64,000 nucleotides of DNA from Purshia tridentata (taxonomy: Eukaryota; Streptophyta; Magnoliopsida; Rosales; Rosaceae), in NCBI GenBank assembly GCA_003254885.1, contig QANT01007799.1:95547-159546 (forward strand). The letters are read 5' to 3'. Made by a program: the position numbers and the translations under genes. The notes under the pieces are model-generated. The model was not told where the DNA came from. It saw nothing but the letters and a program-made list of their open reading frames with translations, and searched no databases. This document shows, in pieces, positions 1-11,515 of the stretch; position 1 is the stretch's first letter; every line of letters begins with the position of its first letter.

Positions 1-863
1 GTTGCTAACGTTGAGGAGGTGGGCACCAGGTGTTCCTATTACCAGTGTGTTTTCCTTCGCATGCATCAATCAGAAGAGGTTTTCGATTCCTTCTGCTTAT
101 TCATTTTATTCTAAATTTCTACCCTAATTTTTTTAATTTTCTTAATAATCTGAATTCATGCTAATTAAAATCTATGACTCAATGTCTCAATCACCATGGT
201 TTTAGGGTTTTAGTTTCGAGATTTAATGCAATTTCATATTTGAGGAAATTTTGAAAACTGTATATATAACTCCCTTTTTGTTTTTATCATAATTCAAAAT
301 TTTTTGATAGTTTTAAAATATAACCATTGGCTCCCGTGTGTTCGAAAACTACTTCAAAAGGGTAAAGTTTTGTTTAAGATTCATAATTTGGCTAGCTATT
401 CAAATATATGCACCCAATATTTAGGTATTAGTTGAACATGAGGATAGTGATTCAATTACTCAACATTTTATTATATCATTCAGACTAAAATTACATGTAA
501 TCGAGTTTTTTTTTTTCTCAGTTAGATCTTGTATCTGGAAGCTGCAATTCACATTTCAATTTCCACTGTAAGTTGTTTTCATTACATAGAGCTGGTTTGT
601 TCTTTTTTATTTGATAATTGATGCAGAAAATGTTTTATTGTGTGTCCTCAGCATATCTTAGGCCAGTATATATGAGCCTGCTTTATGGGAATTTGACAGA
701 AGAAGAGAGGAAAAAAGCTCAAGAAAAAGTGAATCTTGTAGATGAGAGCATTGGTAGCCTGAGTTTCCCTGTAACTCGCCTTGCACTCTACCAAATTGAC
801 TACAAAGATAAAACTCTCAAATCATGGGAGAAGATTGATGAATGCCCCCTCCGATTCAATTAG
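1..863 (+). CDS. CPD: Cyclic phosphodiesterase (CPDase), 3' part only
   Basis: This is the C-terminal part of a plant cyclic phosphodiesterase of the 2H phosphoesterase family, which opens ADP-ribose 1'',2''-cyclic phosphate during tRNA-splicing by-product recycling. Bases 1-78 read in frame 1 and contain a YYQCVFLRMH segment like the middle of Arabidopsis CPDase. The last exon runs from 627, after a CAG acceptor, to the stop at 863, and holds MSLLYGNLTEEERKKAQEKV and SWEKIDE, close to the family C-terminus. The probable intron starts at the GT at 79-80, but this would skip about seven residues that relatives have, and no better donor is visible. The second catalytic HxS motif, normally PHLSLLYG, reads VYMSLLYG, so the histidine is tyrosine. 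The gene may be decaying or a non-catalytic paralogue. The first HxT motif lies outside the window. Confidence 0.75.
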
Positions 864-1741
864 TTCTCTTTATGCATATATATATGCTTAATTATAGCTT
901 GTATTGTAACAAGTCCCACTGTCCTTGTTACCTGATCAAGAATTAATATGGGACTTGTGTTTAGATTTACCAGAACTTTAATATGCGAATGAATCATCAA
1001 CAAAGTTTATCAAGTTATATCCTAATGCTTTGTTCCAGTTGCAAGTTGATTGAATAGGATATGTTAAATGACTGAATTCAGTTGCATTCAATAAAAAATA
1101 TGGAAAAGAAATTGAAGATCAAGATGAGAAAAAGGAATTAGCGATGAGGAAGATCACAAGTCATAGAAATATTTCTAAAAACCATTCAAATCAGTCAATA
1201 TCACTTAACAATTAGGTCTATTCTCTTATGGTTTAGAAGTTTTGCAACACATTTTATTGCTACAACTCTAATTAATTTAGACTAGAAGTAGAAAAAGAAA
1301 AACAAGAAAAAAAAAAAAGAAGCTAAGTCGTCTTTGATCTTTGCAGTCCTTCCTGATTAGTTCTGCTCCTTTCCGGTTTCTAATACATGTCACAAACACT
1401 TATATGCCATGTTACACTGTTAATTAATTAAACTCACTTCTTTCTAACTCAAAGTTGACATGCATGCATGGTGACTTTTTTCTTTTGATATTTACTTAAT
1501 TCCTATATTTCTGAATTATTTGACGTTACCATGACCTTTATTAATGTAGTTAATTGCATACCAAAGGATAAAAAATAGGAATTGGAGAATACGTACATAC
1601 ACACACACATATATCTATCAATATGGAGGACGATTACAACAATCACATAAAGGATATATATATATATGTTGTTATTCGGAACTCAAACCTAAGACATGGT
1701 TCTTATTTCAATAATATATATGATACCAATAAAGTTATAAT
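864..1741. other. Intergenic, 3' flanks of two convergent genes
   Basis: This stretch holds the 3' UTR of the phosphodiesterase gene and the 3' UTR of the RNase gene, which converge here. It is AT-rich with short CA and TA repeats around 1598-1668. No further gene is visible. Confidence 0.6.
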
Positions 1742-2531
1742 TTAGAGAAAAATTATATCCGGTCCATTACAATTTGTTTGGCGGGTACATGGGAGTGGAT
1801 TCAATCCGGATTGATCAAAACAGAGGATAACTTCAACCAACGTTACTTGATCTTTCTTGCAGAAAATGACAGGCCTTGCTCCATGACTTTGTTCAATCAC
1901 GTTTAGCATAACCTGGAGGTTGTACTTGAATCCTGGGTTGAAGCCATTAGAAGTAAGTACATAAAATAGATCACTATTCCCCCACATCAAGTAGGACCGA
2001 ACGAAGTACTGGTCCGGTGCATAAATGTTCTCAGAACATCTGCCATGTTTTTGGTACTCATCTTCCCAAAACTTCATATTTGGTTTCGTTTTTAAAAGGC
2101 TAGGCCAAGCTTGGATCAGTAAGTACTTATTCAGTGCAGTATAGGTAGGCATCTAAGAAAAACAAAAATACAATTAATTAATTTGTAACAAAAACATAAG
2201 AGATCAATAAATAAACGCAAAACTAATAAATTAACATCATCGCATATATAAATATACATACCTGAATTTGCCTGAAACTTGTAACAGCATTAACATCACA
2301 GGCAAGATAAGCATTTGTGTAATTACTAGGCCAAAGACCATGTATGGTGAAGTATGAGTAATATGCCACATAACCAGGTGCAAAGCAATTAGGATTCCCA
2401 TAGCATAGACCTCTTGGCCACTGTTGAACGAACTGAAAATAATCATAGGGTTGAACAGCAAAGCTTATACTAAAACACCCAGTCAAAGAGAGAGCAAAAA
2501 CAAAACCAATGACAGTGTCTAAGACTGCCAT
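1742..2531 (-). CDS. RNase T2 of S-RNase-like (class III) type
   Basis: Secreted T2 ribonuclease. Exon 1 is 2262-2531 and exon 2 is 1742-2152; the intron is GT-AG and phase 0, giving 226 residues. Residues 1-26 form a signal peptide. Catalytic motif I is FTIHGLWPSN (61-70, His64) and motif II is WEDEYQKHGRC (119-129, His126); both are intact. There are eight cysteines, the usual four-disulfide number, and an NYT glycosylation site next to motif I. The single intron between the two catalytic motifs, with none behind the signal peptide, is the structure of S-lineage class III RNases of apple and Solanaceae type; Prunus S-RNases usually have a second intron. My residue count gives a net charge of about +1, less basic than typical S-RNases. 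The gene stands head-to-head with an SLF-type F-box gene. It could be an S-RNase, a relic of one, or an S-like paralogue; sequence alone cannot decide. Confidence 0.88.
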
Positions 2532-2639
2532 ACTTTGAAGCTTGCTAAAGGAATAATATGTATAGTGGTTTCAGAATATTCTAACACACTTGGCTTCTTT
2601 TCTCTTCTACGTACACAATAAGATGAAATGATCCTTGGA

Positions 2640-2646
2640 TTATATA
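2640..2646 (-). promoter_or_regulatory. TATA box of the RNase gene
   Basis: On the minus strand the sequence reads TATATAA, about 110 bases upstream of the RNase start codon, a normal plant TATA position given a 5' UTR of 70-80 bases. Confidence 0.5.
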
Positions 2647-4240
2647 GAAGACGAGTGACATAGAGGCTATAGAGCTAGTGCTTGCTGAGGTGTACTTACG
2701 TCTACTGAAACTGACTTCATATATAGTGACTTAGACTTATACTGATCGACTTAGTCTACGATTAAGCTAATTAATACTAAAACTAAATAAACTAGCTCGA
2801 TCAATTATAGCTAGACTACGTAGTCACATGTATCCGTAAAGTGATCGAACTAGAAAAATCAATGCCATTAATTTCATATATGTATTAATTAATTTCTTTT
2901 CTTTTTTTCTTCATTCTCATGTGTATAAATTAGTTTCAAAACTGCATGTCACTGAGAATGCGTGGTTGAGACTCTTTAAAATCACTGAGAATTCACAGAA
3001 TTTCTTTGAACCAACTTTGATTATCAATCAATGGGTTGATTTCTTGCTTTGATTTTGAATTCTGGGCTAAATAGTTATTCCAAATCACAGAGAATATATT
3101 AAAGGCAGAATTGAGAATTCTTTCTAATAAGTAATAACCAATTTTGATCTTGGATTGTTTCATTAAAACTACGCGTTATTATGCTTCTATTTGTGGCACT
3201 GCGTGCATGTGAAAGAGAGAAAGATGATGATGAAGCCAAATGCTAATATGATCATGTACGTTCATTATTCATATATGTCTTACTTGTCCATGCGGACTTC
3301 ACCTTATTTGGTCAGTATGATAATGTGACTCAGTTTTACGCGGTTAATTAAACTTGATGGTGCAAATGGCCACACAAGTGGGCCTTTCATTTTATGCAAT
3401 TTGCATCACATGGTCTTTCAAGAAATTAAAATGTCAATGCCATGGAACGTATAGCTGCAATTATCAGATTTTTGTTGAGCAGATATGAGGAGAAAAGCTT
3501 ATTATATATGATCTTAATCCCATTGAGGAATCGGCTAGAATACATTATTGTGAAAGTGATATATAACTAGCTTCCAATCAATATCCTGGCCTTCAAATTC
3601 AATCTATTTTTACCCTATAAAACAAAAACTTGTTAAACATGTTTTTCAGTTTCCAATTTTGCAAACAAACCCCAACATTGAAAAATCAAAATAACCATCG
3701 CATGCAAATAAAGATTCTATGCTAGCTAGTGGCCACTATAATTTTTCTATGTCGATATCATTGATTATTTGATAGGTTCAAAATCATCAAAAATAGAAGG
3801 CTGACCCAGATTGAACAGCATTGTTTTGGGGTTTCGTGTGACTTGATGTGCTTAAGGAGGTTATAACTTATATGGCATGTGGGTTTAGCAAGTTTTGGTA
3901 ATCTATCTATATTCGAGTATGTATTTCTTGCTGATTGTCCGGAGCAGACGACATGCCGTATAATACGCTTATCTGCCGTGTGTAGTGTACTCATATCAGG
4001 AAAAAATAATAATAAATGGAATGAAACATTATATGCAATTGGATAAGATCCCAAAGGGAAGAAATAAAAAAAAACATTGCAAATGCTATTACAATTCTCA
4101 AGCTGGCTATTACTCATCTACTAGCCCAATAGTAACTCATAAGGCCCATAATTTTAACATGTCATAATAAATGAACGGTGGATGTTCATTTTTTACAATC
4201 TATACGCAACTTAACCTTCTGCACAAGAGAACCACCTTTG
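2647..4240. other. Shared upstream region between RNase and F-box genes
   Basis: About 1.6 kb separate the RNase promoter from the probable transcription start of the F-box gene. The two genes are divergent, so this segment carries both promoters. It is AT-rich and I see no third gene or clear transposon ends in it. Confidence 0.5.
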
Positions 4241-4661
4241 ACGTTCTCTCATCTCATCACTCTCCTCTCCATCTCCTTCGGTATTTCTTGGTCTTTTCCA
4301 CTTCCTAAGGACTAAGGTACGTGTATTTCCAATATCTAATCTTGTTTCATAAATTTTCGGCTGTCTTATTTTTCATAACTTTTTTTTATTGCAAGTTATT
4401 CGGTTTTTTAGACCTTTCCATCCATTTTCCTAGGAGGCTAGGACAAGTTTGGGGAAAAATTTAAACTTGGGAAAAGACACCCCTTAAAAACCCCAGATCT
4501 TATAATATATAGCTGTAGCTGTGTTTTATATCATCATTTCCTTCCAATCTAAATTCAGGGTACTAATAGAATTTGTTTACTTTGGAATATTCTCATCACT
4601 TAATTATTCATTTTTGTTTGTGTGTGTAAAAGGAGAGCGAGAAGTTGAGAAGTTAGCAGAA

Positions 4662-6119
4662 ATGTCTGCGTTTTGCAAAATGCCAGAAGAGATGTTGGAA
4701 GAAATACTATCGAGTCTGCCTCCAAAAACTCTGATGCGGTTCAAGTGCATCTCTAAATGGTGGTATGCTTTTATCAACAATCCCAAGTTCGTAGCCAAAC
4801 ACCTCTCCAACTCCATGCACAAAAATCTCTCCAGTTGCGTTGTTTTGAAGCGATCAGTTGTTAAGGACACATGGACTAATGAGATTGAATTGGTATTCTC
4901 ATTGCTTAAGTTTTGCAAAGGAGATAATATTAATGGAGAGCCTGCATTTCTTTCTGGTGTTGATGACATGAAATTTCCTCTTTCGATTAGGACTGACTCT
5001 GACGACTCACTTCGAGTTATAGGTTTTTGGGAGATGGTTCGTCCTACTGGTGAGCTTGTCTTTGTTCCTAATGAGGAGGCCATGCGTCCTCCTGGTCTTT
5101 CTGAGACTGTAAAAAGTAGGGGTGACTTACTTGGAATCATTGGTCATTGTAATGGGATCATTTGTGTTGCTAATCCTAGTGACCTTCTAGCTTATCCTAG
5201 TCATGTGTTCTTATGGAATCCTGCAATTCAGGAATTCAAGCTTCTTCCACCCGAGCCATACCTTCGAAATTGGCCTAGAGGAGGAGGACATGGGTCCCCC
5301 CTACCAGATTGGCCCGAAGATGTTCACTACCTTCCACATCATCGGTTCACTAATGCTCTTGGATTTGGCTATGATTCTAAATCTAAAGATTACAAAGTGG
5401 TTAACATTGGATTTAATGGTTCAAATCTTGTGCAAGGTGATTATAATGTGATTATCTATCCTCCCAAAGCAGTAGTATACAGCTTGAGTAGTGATTCTTG
5501 GAAAGAGATCAAAACTGATTCTTTAGAAACAGAAACTACCAACCTTTGGCCTGAAAGTTTCCAGTTATACTTGAATGGAATGTGTTATTGGTTGGGACAT
5601 GAGCAACATAAGGAAGTAGATGCATTTGAGATGCATATTCCTCAGGGGGAAGTCATTAGGGATGTGATCATTTTGTTTGATACCAGCAATGAGGTCTTTC
5701 ATGATATATTGTTACCTGATAATTTATGTGATCCACTGCAAGTTGATTGTTGTAATATGCAGCTTCTAGTGTGGAATGAATCCGTTGCTCTTCTTGGAAT
5801 GTGTAATAGTGATGAACGTGGATTTAGATCTTTTGGAATTTGGGTGATGGATGAATTCATTGGTGCCAAGGGTGTTTGGACAAAACACATAACTTTCGAT
5901 TTTGATCACACTGAGAGGCCATTGGCATTTTGGAAGAGCGATGAGATACTTATGATTCTCAAAAAAAGTGGACGTATATTCTCCTATAACTTTATTACCA
6001 AAATGCGTAAAGCTCTTCCCTTTCAAAGCGTGCCAGAGTATTATGCCACAGCTGTTTTTTATGTGAAAAGCATTGTTTCAGTCAAAGGAGACAACAAGCT
6101 TGAGAGTAGAGAATTCTAG
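4662..6119 (+). CDS. F-box protein of the SLF/SFB-like (FBA) family
   Basis: Substrate-recognition subunit of an SCF ubiquitin ligase. I chose the ATG at 4662 (485 residues) because the F-box starts directly after it, at residues 7-45 (MPEEMLEEILSSLPPKTLMR). The frame is open further upstream, but that part is a 5' UTR with a likely intron at 4317-4632 (AG/GTACGT donor). The C-terminal half has the F-box-associated fold signatures IIGHCNGIICV (about 158-168), NPAIQEFKLLPP (about 186-197) and ALGFGYDSKSKDYKVV. These are shared by Maloideae SFBBs, Prunus SLFLs and general FBA proteins; FVAKHLSNSMH is particularly SLFL-like. The coding region has no intron, as in SLF genes. In S-RNase self-incompatibility such proteins recognise S-RNases in pollen. 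The adjoining RNase makes that role worth testing, but a general FBA F-box function is equally possible. Confidence 0.88.
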   Translation: MSAFCKMPEEMLEEILSSLPPKTLMRFKCISKWWYAFINNPKFVAKHLSNSMHKNLSSCVVLKRSVVKDTWTNEIELVFSLLKFCKGDNINGEPAFLSGVDDMKFPLSIRTDSDDSLRVIGFWEMVRPTGELVFVPNEEAMRPPGLSETVKSRGDLLGIIGHCNGIICVANPSDLLAYPSHVFLWNPAIQEFKLLPPEPYLRNWPRGGGHGSPLPDWPEDVHYLPHHRFTNALGFGYDSKSKDYKVVNIGFNGSNLVQGDYNVIIYPPKAVVYSLSSDSWKEIKTDSLETETTNLWPESFQLYLNGMCYWLGHEQHKEVDAFEMHIPQGEVIRDVIILFDTSNEVFHDILLPDNLCDPLQVDCCNMQLLVWNESVALLGMCNSDERGFRSFGIWVMDEFIGAKGVWTKHITFDFDHTERPLAFWKSDEILMILKKSGRIFSYNFITKMRKALPFQSVPEYYATAVFYVKSIVSVKGDNKLESREF

Positions 6120-7146
6120 CAATCTAAATTTCTCATTGACTGCTGCTGTGTAAAAGCTTGATGAAATATGTTCTAATAAAGATGTTGATGTAGAGGCACA
6201 CCAGGCCTGAAATCTTTACAAGTACATTTTACTTCATGTTTTTGATGCATAGGCACACAACAGAACAGTAGATTTTCTTCCAACAACATATTAGTACAGA
6301 AGAATACGAACCCTTGTGCCCAAGGTTTTAAAATTTGGAAAAATCCGAAAAGGCTCAAACCCAATTTTTTGGGGTTGGTGAAAAACAAAACTGAATAATA
6401 GAGCGCCACTGCCAGTGATACGTCAGAGACCATGACTCGAAAAAAGGTAGCTAGTATAATTCATATGCTTGAAATTCTCTTCTTATCTTCACATTTTGCC
6501 CCTATTCCTATAGGGCCAGGTCAATGTACCTGCAACTGCAAGTCAACAAAATATCTTCCTAGTTAAAATCACAAAATGTGTGAAAATAATAGCTGAAGAA
6601 GTTATTCTAAATCATAAGTTGGGAAGGAAAAACAACATTTTACCTTGAAAATCCATAGCTGGACCATGAGTTTCACACTCACTTGCAGATGGGCTGTTTA
6701 GAATATGTCCCAATCTCGGGGATTTGGGAGCACTTCAATCATAAATGCGCACCCAAGAGTCCTGAGAGTTGAGGATAAACATACATATCATACAAACATT
6801 AACTGTAGGCATATGCTAGCTTTTAATATTACAAGCAAAGAGAGAGAGGATTCCTAAACATAAAAGGTTGTTCTCGATCAAATAAAAATATGAGAACACC
6901 ACAAACTATAGGAGAACATGTCATTGAAGGAAATGATAGTGTTATTGTTGAAATAGGGTAAACAGAGCGCTTATACCAAACTATAGTACTTTCTTGTCAT
7001 TTACTGTTGACAGTGGCATAGTGCTGATTCACTGAAAAACTTTTAGAGCCGCATATGAATACGATAAAGAAAGCTTCCATGGTACGCCATAAGATCATGG
7101 ATCGTATTTCAGTTTAAGAAGCAATGAAACCTAGGCATCAAAATTC
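6120..7146. other. F-box 3' UTR and unresolved 3' exons of the next gene
   Basis: The first few hundred bases are the F-box 3' flank. On the minus strand around 6655-6740 one frame reads SPRLGHILNSPSASECETHG followed by PAMDFQG and a GT donor, which resembles the SP-rich, FQG-containing tail of the membrane-protein family encoded upstream. I could not join it to the coding exon in a consistent phase, so this is a candidate exon only. Confidence 0.35.
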
Positions 7147-7166
7147 CTAAGAAGAGACAACATTAC

Positions 7167-7671
7167 CTTGAAAGATTATCACAAGGAAGAAGATAGTGGT
7201 GATAACCATTGCAAAAATGTTGATCTTTGACATTGATGCTTTATCAGATTTCATTTTCTTCTTCATTGTTTCTCTCCTTTCACGCCGCAACCTCGTTCGC
7301 TTTGAAATCTCTATGACCAACTCTATATCGGCTGCATCTAAAGACGGACCTGTAGGAGGACGAGGTGGTTTGGGATGCTTCTTAGAGCGTTTCTTTCTCT
7401 GTTTCTCAACCATTCTCTTCCCCATTCTTCCTTCTGCCATATCCATATTCTCACCCATATTTAATAAATTCTTGCTTGCCTCTAGCCCATCACTAGCTGT
7501 TATTGATCCATCAACAAACAAGTATCCACTCCTTGACCTACCCAATGTTTTCGTGATATGTTTAGCATCTGAACCCGACTCTTCACTTGCATCTTCTTCA
7601 GTGCTGGTTTGAGCCCCACCACTTTCCAATTCAAAATCCATATCACTTTCGCTAGAACCTATGTGATCCAT
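7167..7671 (-). CDS. Plant-specific single-pass membrane protein, main coding exon
   Basis: The exon starts at the ATG at 7671 and ends at an AAG/GTAATG donor at 7167 (168 codons, phase 1). It encodes an acidic, Ser-rich N-terminus (about 1-45), a basic stretch with KKHPKPPRPPTGPSLDAADI (about 97-116), a charged segment LRRERRETMKKKMK and one hydrophobic helix at the end (NIFAMVITTIFFLVIIFQ). The PPRPP-GPSLDAAD signature followed by a C-terminal membrane span marks a widespread plant family of unknown function. A 5' UTR exon probably lies near 8427-8500 on the minus strand, with an AAG/GTGCGT donor. The exons that should follow the membrane span are not resolved, so the C-terminus is missing from this model. 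Confidence 0.6.
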
Positions 7672-7689
7672 TACATGCCTACCTTATCT

Positions 7690-9104
7690 CGGACGTACCC
7701 TACAACCCTCTTAACATCAAAAAGCTAAACGATGGAGTCAAGTATAGAAAAACCTATGGAATATTTTCAGCTAAATCAGCTAACCCATTTCTAAGACCAA
7801 TTCATAATTGAAGAAACTATGGACATGAACCCATTAATGTAAGCAAGCAACCATCTTTTCATACTATATGAACAAGTCATACAGAAAACCTATAAAATTT
7901 GCTTCTGCAATTGCATAACCAAAACTTTCTCCAAACAGTGAAAATGGTACGAATTTCTCATCAATTGAACCTCAAAAAAATGTCCATTTGCTCTCATATC
8001 TTCTTCCTGGCATTTTAACACAAAATAGCCAAAATATCAAAATTAACAAAAGAAAACTGTATAATCTTATGAATAAAGTCCGCTTAAAGAATCAGGTTGC
8101 AAACAGTAAAAGACACAAAATTCGAATTATAATACCCTTCATGGTTTTTTTGGTATCCGAGAGAATGAGAGAACGCAGAGGCAATTATGGCAATTATGGA
8201 TAAATTTTCTCATTTTAAGGTGAGAAAACATAAATCATAACTGAGACGTAAGGACAAAATTGGGTTGCCCAATATTGTTTTTACATTTAAAATGTAAGAC
8301 AATATGGATTAAAATCTTCAAAAAGCTTGTAATTCCATTGTACAGTAATGTACAATTTTCTGGGAAACCAAACAAAAGTAAGATTTGAAAAGGCATAACT
8401 GGCATCACAATGGGATTAACGCACGCACCTTCTTAGCTTCAGAGAGAGAATGTTTGTTGGAGGAAGGCGAGAGCGATTCCGAGCCAGCTGAGCTTCATTG
8501 AGGCCATTTGGAAAAATATTAACGAAACTTGGGCTATTCTGGATGTCACAGCAGTTACCTTATAAACGACGTGCCGTTTTACTCATATTGCCTCATTACC
8601 GTTTTTTCCCCAGGCTTTTGATTTGGAGGGGAATTAAATAAATATAATATGAAAACTTTGGAGAGGTGAATTTATGAGGGAAGATTTTTATTATTATTAT
8701 TATCTTTTTTTATTAGACCTTTTTGCAGCAGGAAATGTCACCTCTTGTAGGGTAAAACCCCCATTATCCAATTAGCCCCCAATAGACAAAAAATAAAAGA
8801 GTGAATTATTTTCTCTCTTTTTCTTTGTTTTTTTTTTTGGGTATTGGTATGGTATGAATAAATTATCTCTAGCAAGCACAATCCTAGAAGCTGTAGAATG
8901 AACTTATATTTCAATGGTTCAAAAGAACCAAAACTTAACATGGGTAACCCAAAACATTTCACAAACCACTGTAGAATGAACATTGAAGTTGTGTTCTGCT
9001 CAAATCAGACAAAAAGTTATCTCATATGAATGGAAGATGAGATTGCTCAGGAGATGTACATCTAAGAGAAAATAGATAAAGTAAAATACAAGTCCAGAGG
9101 CAAA
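7690..9104. other. 5' UTR intron and intergenic region
   Basis: The left part is the probable 5' UTR intron of the membrane-protein gene. The rest is intergenic up to the 3' end of TRAPPC4. It includes a 38-bp hairpin at 8272-8309 and a TTA microsatellite near 8690-8703. No coding frame with a recognisable product is present. Confidence 0.45.
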
Positions 9105-10386
9105 TCATCGGGCAAACAAGGCAACACGATCCTTTTGTATTGCCTGTGTTAGGCTCATATCAAACAGCTCACACCGTATAGGCATCTCCACCTCATAGAA
9201 GGGATTCTTCAATACATAATCTGTGTACAATTCATAGATGTGTTTCAAGAGCCCTTCCATGTGCTGCGCCCCAGGCTCACAGACAACAAAGAACTTTGTC
9301 CCTGCAAAAATGAAGTCATCTTATCAGAAAGCACAACTTTTGCAATTCAAGAACACCATGGGGATTTTGACCAAAGCACGGATCATACTCTAATCCATAA
9401 CATAAAAATAGACCATTTAAAGGGAAAGCCTCTCCACTCGCCCATCTTCCAAAACATAGAGCCACAAGTTTGATGTGTCTTAAATCTTATGGCTTACAAG
9501 AACACTGCTACTCTTGTTCTCAAACCATGAAACAAACCAACTCGCTCAATGACAATCATTAGCATTAATCTCATTTTTCAATCTTTCTCAACTGTAATAA
9601 CTATCTTCACTAGATTACAACCTAAAACAATGCGCTGCACAACATGAACGAACGAGTAAGACTTCAATATCAATGTTACTGACTACTAAGCACTGAGCAC
9701 TGAGCACTAAGCACCGAGCAGTCATACCAATGTTGGTGAACAGTAATGGATGACCTTACTAGATTAGCAACAATATAGATTACCAATTTGTCTCTTTAAC
9801 CCCGACCATACCAAATTTCTCTTTTCTTCTCAACACCAACTTAAACTCACCAAATTACAAAAGCCACAACCTGATGTTAATCAGACCAAAATCCTTCATG
9901 CATTCACCATCTTAGTAACATATTGGTTGTTAATACATATCTTAACAGATTGAAATCAATTGAATTTTGTGAATGTGGTTGAAACCCATTCAATTACAGT
10001 AAGAACTAAAAACAGAAAAAGAAAGTTTAAATTTTGAGAAGTACCAGTAAGTGATTGGAAGCAATGAAGATCGAAAGTATCAGCTTGAAGGAGTTCAATG
10101 CCGTAACACCCCTGAATCGGCGACAATTGCTGAGAAATGGCGTGCATTGAGTGCCACAAGCTTGCAACCCTCAAGCTATCATTCGTGTCCATCCGACCCG
10201 CCGATCCATAGTCCTAAAACCCAGAAGAGAATGAGGCCCCACTCAAGCAATTTTACTGAGAAAATTTCTCTGTTTCTCGCGAAACGAACAGAAAGAAATT
10301 TTCCAAGGTTTGGGTTTTGTTGTTACCTTGTGGAAGATCAAGCCGCCTGATTTGTTGATGATGTAGAGGCTGTAAATTGCTGCCAT
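9105..10386 (-). CDS. TRS23: TRAPP complex subunit 4 (TRS23, synbindin)
   Basis: Core subunit of the TRAPP tethering complex, the exchange factor for Rab1/Ypt1 in ER-Golgi and Golgi traffic. The exons are 10327-10386, 10045-10213 and 9105-9301; phases agree and the total is 141 residues, the normal plant length. The first exon reads MAAIYSLYIINKSGGLIFHK, the longin/SNARE-like start. The second carries DYGSAGRMDTNDSLRVASLW and the third FFVVCEPGAQHMEGLLKHIY and NPFYEVEMPIRCELFD, all strongly conserved in TRAPPC4. It is transcribed divergently from ABCI20, with about 1.1 kb between the start codons. Confidence 0.96.
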
Positions 10387-11515
10387 TTTCAAGGGCTATT
10401 TCGGAATCTGAAAGCAATCTGAACGAAGAAAAACGACGAAGAAGAAGAAGAAGAAGAAGCAGCAGCCTATGATTGGAAAAAAGAGCAAATCGAAACCTTT
10501 TTGTCTTTTGGGTCGAAACGATGAATCGAGGCCAGAGCCAGATTTGCAAACCGAACAAATGGATCCGACCCGAGTACTGTCTGAAATACGGAGTCTCAGT
10601 GGACTTGCGCGAAGTTGGAGGTTCGACACTTGTTTGCGCCATACCTTTGTTTTTTACCTATTTATCTTTTTTTTTTTTTTNTTTTTTTTTTTTTTTTTTT
10701 GGTCACCATGAGATAAATTATAAATATAAATAGTGTAGGTCTCAAAAACAATCACAACTCAATTCATTTAAAACTTTGATTTTGTGTACTTATACCATGA
10801 ATATGATCATACGTGTGAGCTGATGTTGCTTAAATTCCATTAAGAGGCAAATGAAAATTAAATAACATTCATCAAAAAAACACAAATATATAAAGTAATT
10901 CACTACAACTAGATTAATCAGGCTATTTCTATTTAAGGTTTTTTAATCTCACAATAAGCAAAGGTTATTACAATGTACAACTGAGAGCATATGAAATTTA
11001 ATGATAATCTTATAAAAAGATCCCTTTTTATATGGGTGATGATCTTATTTTATAAAGGATATAAGACCTTCCCATTATGTAGGACTTAGCATAACTAAAG
11101 GCCACTGGCTTCAACACGAGCATTCACCAAATAAAAACCGACCAAACAAAAACTAATATACTCACTGTGAATTTGGTTTGGTCAATCTAAACAGTTTAGG
11201 CAGTTTAAAAATAGTTTAAACTGCTAAATTACAATTTGTTGAATTTATAATTTTTGTAAAATCAGAATCGATTAAATGCCATCATCCCACCAAACTGCTA
11301 ATGTCTTCACATTATGAGCCTCTAGCCATTTACCACGCGTCAGAGTTTAATTGGATGATGTGGCTATAGAGTGAACATGTCCTCAGGCTCCGAGATGTGA
11401 CTGGGATGTGGCCACGCACACCAAACTCACCAAACCCAAAAGCTTTATAAGACTCAGTCATGTCGGACACTCTCTCTCAGCGTATTTCTGTTGTCTGTCA
11501 CAATAATCAACAACA
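10387..11515. other. Divergent promoter region TRS23/ABCI20
   Basis: Intergenic region between two divergent housekeeping-type genes. It includes a GAA tract (about 10437-10459) that falls in the TRS23 leader, a poly-T run with one N (10667-10700) followed by GGTCACC, and the ABCI20 TATA box. No gene is visible. Confidence 0.6.
11446..11451 (+). promoter_or_regulatory. TATA box of ABCI20
   Basis: TATAAG lies 70 bases upstream of the ABCI20 start codon, preceding a short pyrimidine-rich leader (CTCTCTCTC near 11470). Confidence 0.45.

Noticed and set aside
4521-4661. Upstream in-frame extension of the F-box protein
   Set aside because: The added residues are hydrophobic and unlike any F-box N-terminus, and an intron acceptor (AAAAG/GAGAG) lies at 4632, so this is 5' UTR.
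7196-7612. Plus-strand 138-residue frame
   Set aside because: It is antisense to the membrane-protein exon, which has a family signature and a proper donor.
10667-10707. Another oligo-T/GGTCA insertion near TRS23
   Set aside because: The motif fits but no flanking direct repeat is visible and an N interrupts the run.
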